Of a stretch of DNA of 64,000 nt, positions 8,703 to 16,925 are shown in pieces. This stretch comes from CAG-873 sp910578365 (GTDB lineage Bacteria; Bacteroidota; Bacteroidia; Bacteroidales; Muribaculaceae). The notes under the pieces are model-generated. The model saw only the letters and a program-made list of their open reading frames with translations. It had not been told where the DNA came from and ran no database searches. The translations under genes were made by a program, and so were the position numbers. Within the stretch, counting starts at the first letter, position 1. Every line of letters begins with the position of its first letter. The stretch spans positions 434,001 through 498,000 of the forward strand of contig OX620685.1 of NCBI GenBank assembly GCA_951635545.1. The letters are read 5' to 3'.

Positions 8703-9855
8703 AACGCGAGTTCGGGATAAGGAACACCATAAAAAAGTTGAATCGGCAGCTTAAAAAAGTTGCCGATTCTTTTGGTAATATCACTGATATTTAGTAATTT
8801 AGAGGTGTCAAACAATAAATACTGTATCATGATTACCGAAAGTAAAGTTACTGAAATTTTTTGTATTGCAGATGATTTCTGCAAAGAATTTGAGGGTGAG
8901 ATGGCAAAAAATGCACTTCCGTCCACAACTGACACTCCAAAACGGAAAAGAAAGCGCATGATGTCGGATGCCGAGGTCATCACGATTCTGATCTGTTTCC
9001 ACTTCAATTCGTACCGAAACTTCAAGCACTATTATCTGGGATGTGTGCGCATTCACTGGAAGCATCTGTTTCCGCAGACATTCTCCTACAACCGCTTCGT
9101 GGAGGTCATGCCCCGATGTTTTGTGGCTATGACCATGTTCCTGCGACTTGCATGTTTCGGAGAGTGCACGGGGATAAGCTTTGTGGACAGCACCTGCATT
9201 CCGGTTATACACAACAAGCGCCAGTTCAACATGAAAGTTTTCAAGGATATCGCGACCAAGGGGAAGAGTACGATGGGTTGGTATGTAGGCTTCAAGCTGC
9301 ATCTTCTATGTAACGAAAAAGGAGAACTGATCAACTTTGTGCTGACACGCGCCAATGTGGATGACCGCAACGAGGATGTGATTGACACGCTGACAGACAA
9401 GGTGTTCGGCAAACTTTATGCCGACAAGGGATATATATCGCAGTCTCTTTTCGGACATCTCTGGGATGACGGAATACATATTGTGACAGGTCTGCGCTCG
9501 AATATGAAACAGCGTCTCATGCCGTTCTATGACAAGATGATGCTGCGTAAAAGGAGCATCATCGAATCCATAAACGACATGCTGAAGAATGTGGCGCAGC
9601 TCGTCCACTCCCGCCATCGTAGTGTACACAACTTCCTCATGAACCTGCTTGCGGCAATGGGGGCGTATTGTTTCTTCGCCACAAAGCCGGAAGTGAACTT
9701 CGACTTTGAGGTACCCGAGTCAAACGGGCAGCTTGTCCTCTGGGATTAACAACACCAAACTATACAAATAAATCAGGCGACCTTGAAAGGCCGCCCAATA
9801 CTCTATGTCTTTTGCTTGGTTGAAAATCATAAAGTTCTTATCCCGAACTCGCGTT
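8703..9855 (+). mobile_element. IS982-family insertion sequence, copy 1
   Basis: The element is bounded by inverted repeats of at least 19 bp, AACGCGAGTTCGGGATAAG at 8703-8721 and its complement at 9837-9855. It is flanked by the 3-bp direct repeat AGT (8700-8702 and 9856-9858). Deleting it plus one AGT restores the IS4 transposase start MSKSSNFFGQP. Copy 2 is at 20414-21569 in the opposite orientation. Confidence 0.92.
8829..9749 (+). CDS. IS982-family transposase, copy 1
   Basis: This 306-residue DDE transposase starts at the MITESKVTEIF methionine; an upstream in-frame ATG at 8760 is less likely. Catalytic acidic residues are in SFVDSTCIPV and YADKGYIS, with a Glu in RSIIESINDML. The typical IS982 segments GWYVGFKLHLL and VDDRNE are present. 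It differs from copy 2 at several residues (for example IATKGK against IAAKGK and NEDVID against NEAVID), so the two copies are not a very recent duplication of each other. Confidence 0.9.
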   Translation: MITESKVTEIFCIADDFCKEFEGEMAKNALPSTTDTPKRKRKRMMSDAEVITILICFHFNSYRNFKHYYLGCVRIHWKHLFPQTFSYNRFVEVMPRCFVAMTMFLRLACFGECTGISFVDSTCIPVIHNKRQFNMKVFKDIATKGKSTMGWYVGFKLHLLCNEKGELINFVLTRANVDDRNEDVIDTLTDKVFGKLYADKGYISQSLFGHLWDDGIHIVTGLRSNMKQRLMPFYDKMMLRKRSIIESINDMLKNVAQLVHSRHRSVHNFLMNLLAAMGAYCFFATKPEVNFDFEVPESNGQLVLWD

Positions 9856-10452
9856 AGTAATTTCTTCGGACAGCCGATATATGGACAGCTGATAAAATCA
9901 CTCAATCGTGAAAAAATTGTTGAATTCAGCCAAAAACACGGCGGAGAGAAGTATGTAAAGATCTTTGACGGCTATACGCATCTGCTTACGATGCTCTATG
10001 CGGTAATCCAGCGTTTCGACTCGTTGCGTGAGATAGAAACATCTATGACAGCGGAGGTTCGCAAACTGCATCATGTCGGGATTGATACTGTACCGAAGCG
10101 CAGCACGCTGTCGGATGCAAATGCCCGACGGTCAGAGAAATTCTTTGAGGAGGTCTATCGAGACCTGTATGCAGCCAACAAAGACATTCTTTCATCGGAC
10201 AGCAGACGCAACGGTACGGAAGAGTGGATAAAGCAGCTTAGGATTATCGATTCCACTACAATCACATTGTTCTCCAACGCTATTTTCAAGGGTGTTGGCC
10301 GACATCCCAAAACCGGAAAGAAGAAAGAAAGTCACTATGTTTGCATCAGATTAGCTGACGGGGCGCTCAACGGGGGCTGTCTGCCCCCTTGCCGCTAAGG
10401 CTTTCCCCCGAGAGGAGTGAGGAGAAAAGATAGACGTAAGGGCAATTGCATG

Positions 10453-10460
10453 TAAATTTG
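10453..10460 (+). promoter_or_regulatory. -7 box of the IS1111-like transposase, copy 1
   Basis: TAAATTTG lies 38 bp before the transposase ATG inside the element. It is repeated at the same place in copy 2 (30212-30219). Confidence 0.5.
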
Positions 10461-10498
10461 TAAAAGCAAAATACATTAACAGCAAAACCGATACGTCT

Positions 10499-11569
10499 AT
10501 GGTACAAAGTAACAAAAAAGATTTCAGCGGACAAAATATCTCTATTGGTATTGACGTCCATCTGAGAACATGGAGTGTCACGGTGCTCACCCCCTCTGGG
10601 TTTATGCGCACTCATACTCAAAAGGCTTCGGCCAAAGAGCTCTTTGAACATTTGAACAAGCATTATCCTAACGGTAGCTACCATGCAGCCTACGAGACGG
10701 GGTTTTCGGGCTTCTCGACCTATTATGCCCTGACTGAGCTTGGTATAAAATGCACCGTGGTACATGCGGCTGACGTTCCGACCACCCAGAAGGAAAAGGT
10801 CTCGAAGTCAGACCCGGTGGATTCAAAAAAGCTGGCCAAAGCCCTTATGCGCGGCGAGCTCGGCAGTGTGTACATTCACTCGAAGGACAGCCTCGATGAC
10901 CGTGCGCTGGTACGCCACCGCGCCACTATTGTGAAGCTTTCCGGCGGCATAAAATCCAGAATCAAGCATCTGCTGTACAACAACGGCGTGGAGTACCCCG
11001 AAGAATATTTCCGAAGCAACCGCCACTGGACAAGAAGTTTCATAACGTGGTTGCAGAATGACGTGCGGTTGCTCTCCGACACCCGGGTCTCGCTTGACCT
11101 GCTCATTGCCGAGGTACTCCATTACAGGGAACGCCTCCTTGATGTCAACCGCAGATTGCGCTCGCTGGCGCGCAGCGACAGGTATGCCGAGAAATACGGC
11201 ATCCTGATGTCGGTTCCCGGCATTGGTTCGACAATTGCCATGAGCCTGCTTACCGAGATTGATGACATCGGTCGCTTCAGTAACCAGCGCCAGTTCGCAT
11301 CGTTCCTCGGACTCGTGCCGATGATGTCGTCAAGCGGCGACAAGGAATACGTCGGTGAGAAGACTTTCCGGGGAAACAAATTCCTCGGTCCAAAAATAGT
11401 CGAGGCCTCATGGATAGCCATACGGCACGACGCGGAACTCTCCGCAAAGTTCGGCGCATTGTGCACTCGCGGAATGAAGTCGCAGGAAGCCATAATCCGG
11501 ATAGCCCGCAAGCTCTCCAACATAATATTTTCCGTACTGAAATCAAACCGCAGATATGAATGCCGTTAG
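10499..11569 (+). CDS. IS1111/IS110-family DEDD transposase, copy 1
   Basis: This 356-residue recombinase has a RuvC-like N-terminal DEDD domain, starting SIGIDVHLRTWSVTVL and including KSDPVDSKKLAKAL. The C-terminal Tnp20-like domain carries MSVPGIGSTIAMSLLTEI and FASFLGLVPMMSSSG. IS110-group enzymes recombine a circular intermediate with a target chosen by an element-encoded RNA. The protein is identical to that of copy 2. Confidence 0.92.
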   Translation: MVQSNKKDFSGQNISIGIDVHLRTWSVTVLTPSGFMRTHTQKASAKELFEHLNKHYPNGSYHAAYETGFSGFSTYYALTELGIKCTVVHAADVPTTQKEKVSKSDPVDSKKLAKALMRGELGSVYIHSKDSLDDRALVRHRATIVKLSGGIKSRIKHLLYNNGVEYPEEYFRSNRHWTRSFITWLQNDVRLLSDTRVSLDLLIAEVLHYRERLLDVNRRLRSLARSDRYAEKYGILMSVPGIGSTIAMSLLTEIDDIGRFSNQRQFASFLGLVPMMSSSGDKEYVGEKTFRGNKFLGPKIVEASWIAIRHDAELSAKFGALCTRGMKSQEAIIRIARKLSNIIFSVLKSNRRYECR

Positions 11570-11907
11570 ATAATGCGACACACAAAAGTCTTATAGGCAA
11601 ATACAGTAAGACGGCTACTCTCGCCTCCTTGATGAGCCTTGGCTGCATCTAAAAGAAAGGTTGTGGCGTCTTTCCTATTATGCTGAATAAGTAAACTGTC
11701 AGCCCGATGGGGCGTGACTGATAGAAGTTTGCCTGATAGGACTTTTTTTACTACAAGGCATTTCGGGCTCTAACCGATTGCCGGTTATTTGATTGGGGCA
11801 GAGGCCTCGATCATGACTCTTTTGTGCCTACACAATCGGCACAGAAATATAAGCAATTGATTTTTAACGTTAATCTTTTCTAAATCTCAACGAGAATTTT
11901 GGAATAC
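11570..11907 (+). ncRNA. Candidate bridge/seeker RNA region of the IS1111-like element, copy 1
   Basis: About 340 bp between the transposase stop and the right inverted repeat hold no open frame. The stretch contains self-complementary segments such as AACCG-att-GCCGGTT. IS1111-group elements carry their guide RNA at this position. CCTCCTT at 11624-11630 is complementary to AAGGAGG, which occurs at both insertion sites. The RNA itself is inferred; no sequence-family match was tested. Confidence 0.4.
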
Positions 11908-12726
11908 AACATAGAGGGAGGTATCAAGGTACACTCGGTAATACATGCCAACGAGGGCGTCCCCTGCGACGTGCAGTTCACTTCGGCGGCGACCAATGAC
12001 TCTTTCATGCTTGCTCCGAGCCATTACAGCCACAACGAGATAGTCGCTCTTGACCGCGCCTATATCAATTATGCCAAATTCGAGGAACTGACGGACCGTG
12101 GCGTTGTATATGTCACCAAAATGAAGAAAAACCTCAGTTATGAGGTACTTGTAGACTGTATGCATCAGAACCCGCAGGGACTGATGGAATACCGTGAACA
12201 GGTCGTGGTGTTCCGTAAAGACGGCATAAACCACATCGCCAGAATAATTACATACGTTGACATCAAGAAGAACGGGAAGCCAAAACTCATATCGCTTCTG
12301 ACCAACGACTTCGACATGCCGCCAGAGACAATCGTGGCGATATACCGCCGCCGATGGCAGATAGAGTCTCTTTTCAAGCAGATTAAACAGAACTTCCCCT
12401 TGAGATACTTCTATGGAGAGAGCGCCAACGCTATCAAAATCCAGATATGGGTTACACTCATCGCAAATCTGCTGCTGTCAGTACTTCAAAGCAAACTCGA
12501 AAGACGTTGGAGCTTCTCAGGGCTTGCTACAATCGTCAGAATTGTGCTGATGTATTACCTGAATCTCGAAAAGTTCCTCAATCAGCCCGATGCAGACCTG
12601 AAAATCATGCTCGCCGAAGCATCGGAATCCCCTCCCGAAGTACCTGAAAACGGCTGAGGGGGCTTGTCAAATACAAAAAGTAAGCCCAACTTCTGCCGTT
12701 CAGGAAGTTGGACTCACTCTTATATG

Positions 12727-12744
12727 GTTTAGCGGACAGTAATA
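12727..12744 (+). repeat. Right terminal inverted repeat of the IS4-family element
   Basis: GTTTAGCGGACAGTAATA pairs exactly with 8575-8592 and is followed by the second ATTTATTAT copy. Confidence 0.92.
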
Positions 12745-12753
12745 ATTTATTAT
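12745..12753. repeat. Right 9-bp target duplication of the IS4-family element
   Basis: ATTTATTAT, the second copy of 8566-8574. Confidence 0.9.
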
Positions 12754-12794
12754 CTATGCGTGGATTGGCGGCGTGATGCAGTCACATTACAAAT

Positions 12795-12841
12795 GAGAAC
12801 ATGAAAGGCCGCACTGACAGGGGGCGGCCTTTCATGTTCTC
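12795..12841. terminator. Bidirectional terminator hairpin
   Basis: A perfect 18-bp stem (12795-12812 with 12824-12841) has an 11-nt loop. It lies between the antiporter gene, now displaced upstream by the nested transposons, and the convergent Spy-like gene. Confidence 0.75.
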
Positions 12842-12910
12842 GGGAGGGAGGAGAATGTGATTAAGAAAATGAAGTTAGTAGAGATTGTTTATGAAGCTGA
12901 AGGCACGGAT

Positions 12911-13384
12911 TTAACGTTCTTCCGGCGCAGGCATACGCCTGTTGCGGTGGAACTTGTTGAGATTTCTTATAATCTGCATTTCGGCGGGTTTCAGCCGTGC
13001 CAATTGTTTCGGGTTAAGTATTTGCTTGAATTTATCGTAATAGTCCTGCTCGATTTCGCCTTCGAATTTTTTCTGTTCGAACAGTCGCTGTGAGTATGCT
13101 TCGAGGGCCACATCGCTGATTTTTGAATCGGCATCCACTTTCTGACAGATGTCGCGGAATTCGTCGTTGAGAGCTTCAAGCCTGTCGTTCATCTCGTCGT
13201 ACAGAGCAAAGAATCGAGTCTGCTGGTCGGCAGAAAGGTCCAAGTCCTTAGCGAGGAATTTATGCCGGTATTCGATAAGCTGTTCTCGTCCGCGCTGCTG
13301 GCGGCGTTCGTTTTCGGGCTTCTGAGCATTGGAGCAGAGAGCCACAGCCATGAGCATTATAATTAATATTTGGCGTATATTCAT
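12911..13384 (-). CDS. Spy/CpxP-like (LTXXQ) periplasmic protein
   Basis: This 157-residue protein starts with a signal peptide (MNIRQILIIMLMAVALCSNAQ) followed by a highly charged, all-helical mature part. Segments such as LDLSADQQTRFFALYDEM and ILNPKQLARL resemble the LTxxQ repeats of Spy and CpxP, periplasmic chaperones of envelope-stress systems. It is third in a minus-strand set with an ECF sigma factor and a single-pass membrane protein. A role in sensing or buffering envelope stress is inferred from that context. Confidence 0.65.
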   Translation of the reverse strand: MNIRQILIIMLMAVALCSNAQKPENERRQQRGREQLIEYRHKFLAKDLDLSADQQTRFFALYDEMNDRLEALNDEFRDICQKVDADSKISDVALEAYSQRLFEQKKFEGEIEQDYYDKFKQILNPKQLARLKPAEMQIIRNLNKFHRNRRMPAPEER

Positions 13385-13387
13385 AAA

Positions 13388-13852
13388 TTACTGGAAGTTT
13401 TCGGGGAGGTTATGAATACTTTCGCTGTCGATATCGTTGTCGTCGGGCATTGGCAGACTGTCGAGGTCGACATAATCGTCGGAGAGTTCGTCAATCAGGT
13501 CCCACTGGTTCAGCTCATCGGCCACATATTCTTTCATGAACTGTTCGTCGCCCAGAGCGTCGGCGAGCTCGGGATAGCTTTCGATAGACAGAGGGTCGGC
13601 CGGGGAGCTCATAAGGCTGAACATTTTAAGCATACACCATACACCGGCGAACATTGCGGCCATATATGTATAGGGCCGTATTTTCTGCCAAAATGTACGC
13701 GGCATGGCTACGACTGTGCCGTCCGATTCAATTTCGGGTCGTTCAGGCAGCGATGCTGTCATGCGAGCAGCGAAGTCGGCGAAGTAGCCCTCGGGCACGC
13801 TAATACCGTCGTTGCCTTTGATTTTGCCTAATATATCGTTGGATTCTTTCAT
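13388..13852 (-). CDS. Single-pass membrane protein downstream of an ECF sigma factor, possible anti-sigma
   Basis: The 154-residue protein has a cytoplasmic N-terminus (KESNDILGKIKGNDGISVPE), one membrane segment near the middle (PYTYMAAMFAGVWCMLKMF) and a very acidic C-terminal tail. It lies 48 bp after the sigma factor and 3 bp before the Spy-like gene. The N-terminal VPEGYFADFAARMTASLP pattern is common in Bacteroidales proteins encoded next to ECF sigma factors. I start it at ATG 13852; the longer frame begins with TTG at 13885. Anti-sigma function is inferred from position only. Confidence 0.6.
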   Translation of the reverse strand: MKESNDILGKIKGNDGISVPEGYFADFAARMTASLPERPEIESDGTVVAMPRTFWQKIRPYTYMAAMFAGVWCMLKMFSLMSSPADPLSIESYPELADALGDEQFMKEYVADELNQWDLIDELSDDYVDLDSLPMPDDNDIDSESIHNLPENFQ

Positions 13853-13900
13853 GACTTTTGCTTGTTGTTTATATTTTTGACTCAAGCAGTTCTAAAAGGT

Positions 13901-14458
13901 TTAATTCTCTGAAAAAAATTGTTCGATTTTTTTTACCGCAAGATGGTATGAGGTCTTAAGGGCGCCTACACTGGTGCCGAGGATTTCCGAAATCTGCTCG
14001 TATTTCATGTCGTCGTAGTACTTCATGTTGAACACGAGCCGCTGCTTTTCGGGCAAGCGGGCCACAGCCTGGCGCAGCTGTAGGGCCAGTCTGTCGCCGT
14101 CGATGTGTTCGTCGGCCTCTATTTCGTTTATGAGTTGCTGCTGCTGGTCATCGATACTGATGCTTTGGCGGCGGCGTTCGCGTTCGAGAAAGCTTATGGC
14201 TTCGTTTATAGCAATTTTGTACAGCCATGTCGACAGCCTGGCTTCGCCGCGGAAGTTCTCCAGCGAGCTCCAGGCTTTGATGAAGGTGTTCTGCAGCAGG
14301 TCATCGGCATCGTCGTGACGCGGCACCATACGGCGTATCTGCCGATACAGAGGCTCGGAATACAGGCGCACCACCTGACCGAATGCCTGACGGCACTGCG
14401 ACGGTTGCCGCAGCCGGTCGGTTAACATGAGTTCTTCTTCTGTGCTGATAACTGCCAT
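13901..14458 (-). CDS. ECF-type RNA polymerase sigma factor
   Basis: This 185-residue sigma-70 family protein has region 2 (FGQVVRLYSEPLYRQIRRMV, then DDADDLLQNTFIKAW) and region 4 (LPEKQRLVFNMKYYDDMKYE and ILGTSVGALKTSYHLAVKKI). The ATG at 14458 gives a normal ECF length; the frame runs further upstream but without homology-like content. A minus-strand -7 box at 14489-14496 supports this start. It heads the operon with the membrane protein and the Spy-like protein and is divergent from the TonB receptor. Confidence 0.88.
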   Translation of the reverse strand: MAVISTEEELMLTDRLRQPSQCRQAFGQVVRLYSEPLYRQIRRMVPRHDDADDLLQNTFIKAWSSLENFRGEARLSTWLYKIAINEAISFLERERRRQSISIDDQQQQLINEIEADEHIDGDRLALQLRQAVARLPEKQRLVFNMKYYDDMKYEQISEILGTSVGALKTSYHLAVKKIEQFFSEN

Positions 14459-14488
14459 GATTGGTGTGGTGTAATATGCTTTCGAGTT

Positions 14489-14496
14489 CAAATTTA
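14489..14496 (-). promoter_or_regulatory. -7 box for the ECF sigma operon
   Basis: On the minus strand it reads TAAATTTG, placing transcription start about 25 nt before the sigma-factor ATG. Confidence 0.55.
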
Positions 14497-14560
14497 CGTT
14501 TTTTTTTTCAGTTTCCGCGCTTTCGGGGGCAAGTTTAAGCATTTTTTGCCAAATTAGGCG

Positions 14561-14568
14561 TATCTTTG
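14561..14568 (+). promoter_or_regulatory. -7 box ending 4 nt before the TonB receptor start
   Basis: TATCTTTG ends 4 nt before the GTG at 14573. With the usual distance from this box, transcription would begin at or within a base or two of the start codon, giving a leaderless mRNA. Confidence 0.55.
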
Positions 14569-14572
14569 CACA

Positions 14573-16783
14573 GTGAAACGATATATACCTATTATTATAG
14601 CCGCATGTATGCCCGTGGGGGCTGCGGCGCAATCCGATTCGCTGGTCAACGGACACCGGCTGCTGCGCCAGGTGGAGGTGGAGGGTGTGAAGCAGACCAT
14701 CCGCTCCGATGCCATGGCTGTGACCGATATTTCGCAGGCCATGGTAAACCGTCTGGGTATTTCGGCCATAAAGGATGTGGGCGAGATTGCCCCTAATTTT
14801 TATATGCCCGACTATGGTTCGCGCATGACTTCGAGTGTTTATGTGCGTGGTCTTGGCTCGCGCATGGATCAGCCTGTGGTTGGCCTGCAGGTCGATGGTG
14901 TACCTTATTTAAATAAGGATGCTTTTGACTTTGATATTTTTGATATAGCCTCGATTGAGGTTCTGCGCGGCGCCCGCGCCACCCTTAACGGCCGCAACAG
15001 CATGGGCGGCCGCATAGTGGTAACTACGATGTCGCCGTGGCAGACCGAGGGTGTGCGCGCACTGGTGGAATATGGCCGCTTCAACAGCCTGCGCGGCGGT
15101 GCGGGCTGGTACGGCAGGCTGTCGCCCACCATGGCCACAGCGGTCACCGCCCAGTACAGCGCAGGCAATGGTCCATGGCGCAACAGTCACACCAACGAAC
15201 GTGTGGGCGACAACCGCCAGGCCGACGGCCGCTGGAAACTATCGTGGCGCCCCAATACATGGCTGTCGCTTACCAACACGGCCTCGCTGAGCGAGGCCAC
15301 GCAGGACGGCTACCCTTACCGCTCGCTGGAGCTGCCCTCGATTGCCTACGCCGATACATGCTCGTACAGGCGCCTGCTTTTCGCCGATGGCCTTACGGCT
15401 GTCTTCGCCGGGAAACGAATGGTGGTGACCTCGACAACTTCGTTCCAGTACATGAGCGATGACATGCGCCTGGACCAGGACTTTCTGCCCGATGACTATT
15501 TTACACTACGCCAGAAGCGCCACGAATTCACCTTCTCGGAAGATATGTTCGCCAAGGGCTCGCGAGGCAGCTACGACTGGCTGGGCGGTGTGTTTGTGTT
15601 CAGCCGTTCTACCGACATGCATGCTCCGGTGACCTTCAAGGACACCGGCATATCGGAACTGATTGAGGACCGCCGCAACGGCTTCAATGTTGAGAACCCC
15701 ATCGAATGGTTCACACGCCGCTTTACTCTTGGCAGCGACTTTGAAATTGGCAACACGGGTTTCGCCCTCTATCACCAGAGCACCTACACTCTTGGCGACT
15801 GGGTGTTCGACGCCGGCGTGCGCTGGGATATCGAGCACTCCACCCTCAGCTACCACAGCTACTGCAATACCGGCTACAACACCTGGCATATACTGCCCGA
15901 CGGCAGCCGCGAACTGCAGAGCCGCACTCCGGTTGTTATTGACGACCGCGACCGTTTGAGCCAGACTTTCAACGAGTTGCTGCCCAAGCTCACCATTTCC
16001 TGGCACCGCCCGTGGGGCCACATCTACGCCGATATAACCAAGGCCTACAAGGCCGGAGGCTTCAACACGCAGATGTTCAGCGATGTACTTCAGCAACGCA
16101 TCATGAACATAATGGGCATGGGCATGCAGTACAGCCTCGACGAGATTGTGAGCTACAAGCCCGAAAAGAGCTGGAACTACGAGCTGGGCGCCTCGGCGTC
16201 GCTGGCCGGGGGATGCCTCGACCTCAGTGCCACGGCCTTTGTAATCGACTGCCGCGACCAGCAGCTGACCGTATTTCCCGACGGCTCCACCACCGGACGC
16301 ATCATGACCAATGCCGGACGTACCCTGAGCCGCGGTCTGGAACTCAGCGCCGACTGGGCCGCACTGGAGCAACTGAAATTACGCGGTGCATGGGGCTACA
16401 CCAAGGCCACCTTCACCGAATTCAACAACGGCATAAGCGACTTCAGCGGCAAACGAGTGCCTTATGCCCCGGCCAACACGCTGTATCTGGGCGCTGTATG
16501 GACGCCGGGAGTAGACATCGCCGGAGTCCGTCCGGTACTTGATGTGAACCTGCGCTGTGCCGGCGACATTTATTTCGACGAGGCCAACACAGTGCGCCAG
16601 CCATTTTACGCCGTACCGAATTGTTCGCTGACACTCAACGCCGAGCACTGGAGCATGCGCCTGTGGGGGGAAAATATCAGCAACACCCGCTACAGCACGT
16701 TCTACTTTGTGTCGATAGGCAACGCCTTTGTACAGCAATCACGCCCATGGAGTATCGGCGCCACGCTGCGGCTGAGAATATGA
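14573..16783 (+). CDS. TonB-dependent outer-membrane receptor
   Basis: The 736-residue protein has a signal peptide (MKRYIPIIIAACMPVGAAAQ) and a plug domain with VYVRGLGSRMDQPVVGLQVD and IEVLRGARATLNGRNSMGG. A long beta-barrel follows and ends in ATLRLRI. It lacks the N-terminal carboxypeptidase-like domain of SusC proteins and has no SusD partner, so a siderophore, vitamin or metal-complex ligand is more likely than a glycan; the substrate is unknown. The GTG start is fixed by the signal peptide, since the next ATG would remove its basic end. Confidence 0.88.
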   Translation: MKRYIPIIIAACMPVGAAAQSDSLVNGHRLLRQVEVEGVKQTIRSDAMAVTDISQAMVNRLGISAIKDVGEIAPNFYMPDYGSRMTSSVYVRGLGSRMDQPVVGLQVDGVPYLNKDAFDFDIFDIASIEVLRGARATLNGRNSMGGRIVVTTMSPWQTEGVRALVEYGRFNSLRGGAGWYGRLSPTMATAVTAQYSAGNGPWRNSHTNERVGDNRQADGRWKLSWRPNTWLSLTNTASLSEATQDGYPYRSLELPSIAYADTCSYRRLLFADGLTAVFAGKRMVVTSTTSFQYMSDDMRLDQDFLPDDYFTLRQKRHEFTFSEDMFAKGSRGSYDWLGGVFVFSRSTDMHAPVTFKDTGISELIEDRRNGFNVENPIEWFTRRFTLGSDFEIGNTGFALYHQSTYTLGDWVFDAGVRWDIEHSTLSYHSYCNTGYNTWHILPDGSRELQSRTPVVIDDRDRLSQTFNELLPKLTISWHRPWGHIYADITKAYKAGGFNTQMFSDVLQQRIMNIMGMGMQYSLDEIVSYKPEKSWNYELGASASLAGGCLDLSATAFVIDCRDQQLTVFPDGSTTGRIMTNAGRTLSRGLELSADWAALEQLKLRGAWGYTKATFTEFNNGISDFSGKRVPYAPANTLYLGAVWTPGVDIAGVRPVLDVNLRCAGDIYFDEANTVRQPFYAVPNCSLTLNAEHWSMRLWGENISNTRYSTFYFVSIGNAFVQQSRPWSIGATLRLRI

Positions 16784-16887
16784 GCAAGACTTCCAAAATC
16801 GTACAAAACAGGTCCGGCAATTGTATAAAAAAATATCTTTTAACCTTTGGCGGAGTCCGGAGTGTTGCATGAATAAATTACAATTTG

Positions 16888-16895
16888 TACTTTTG
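16888..16895 (+). promoter_or_regulatory. -7 box for the lipoprotein at 16926
   Basis: TACTTTTG matches TAnnTTTG, with about 30 nt to the ATG. Confidence 0.45.
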
Positions 16896-16925
16896 CAATT
16901 CATTTAATCCATACAAGTACAAATA

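Larger units (their letters stand above)
10327..11916 (+). mobile_element. IS1111/IS110-family insertion sequence, copy 1
   Basis: The element interrupts the IS4 transposase between codons for KTGKKK and GGIKVHS. Sub-terminal inverted repeats CTATGTT (10335-10341) and AACATAG (11908-11914) lie a few bases inside the ends, the IS1111 arrangement. No long target duplication is seen. The exact edges are uncertain by 1-2 bp because element and target share G and A residues. About 170 bp precede and 340 bp follow the transposase. The left end contains a strong hairpin, GGGGGC-tgtct-GCCCCC, at 10372-10388. I see no nucleotide difference from the copy at 30087-31675 except at the last base or two. 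Confidence 0.87.
8688..12657 (+). pseudogene. IS4-family transposase gene split in three
   Basis: Three pieces join in frame: codons 1-5 at 8688-8702 (MSKSS), then 9859-10326, then 11917-12657, giving about 407 residues. The DDE residues are visible as IDSTTIT and ALDRAYINY. The IS4 signature Y-x2-R-x3-E-x6-K is present in YRRRWQIESLFKQIK. The first break is the IS982 copy with its AGT duplication; the second is the IS1111-like copy between KTGKKK and GGIKVHS. Neither downstream piece can be made from the native start, so this transposase is dead unless supplied from elsewhere. Confidence 0.9.
8575..12744 (+). mobile_element. IS4-family insertion sequence carrying two further nested insertions
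   Basis: Both ends carry the perfect 18-bp inverted repeat TATTACTGTCCGCTAAAC (8575-8592 and 12727-12744), flanked by the 9-bp direct repeat ATTTATTAT. Removing the inner IS982-family copy (8703-9855 plus one AGT) and the IS1111-like copy (about 10327-11916) leaves about 1.4 kb and one continuous transposase frame. A 9-bp stem at 8614-8622/8640-8648 near the left end and a stem at 12688-12695/12706-12713 near the right end probably block transcription across the element. It sits between the antiporter gene and its probable terminator. Confidence 0.93.

Noticed and set aside
9805..10398. A separate 197-residue transposase
   Set aside because: Its first residues are read from the IS982 right end and its last from the IS1111 left end; only 9859-10326 is IS4 transposase.
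13885..14656. Long N-terminal extension of the ECF sigma factor
   Set aside because: It would run across the sigma promoter box and the divergent TonB-receptor start; ATG 14458 gives a standard ECF length.
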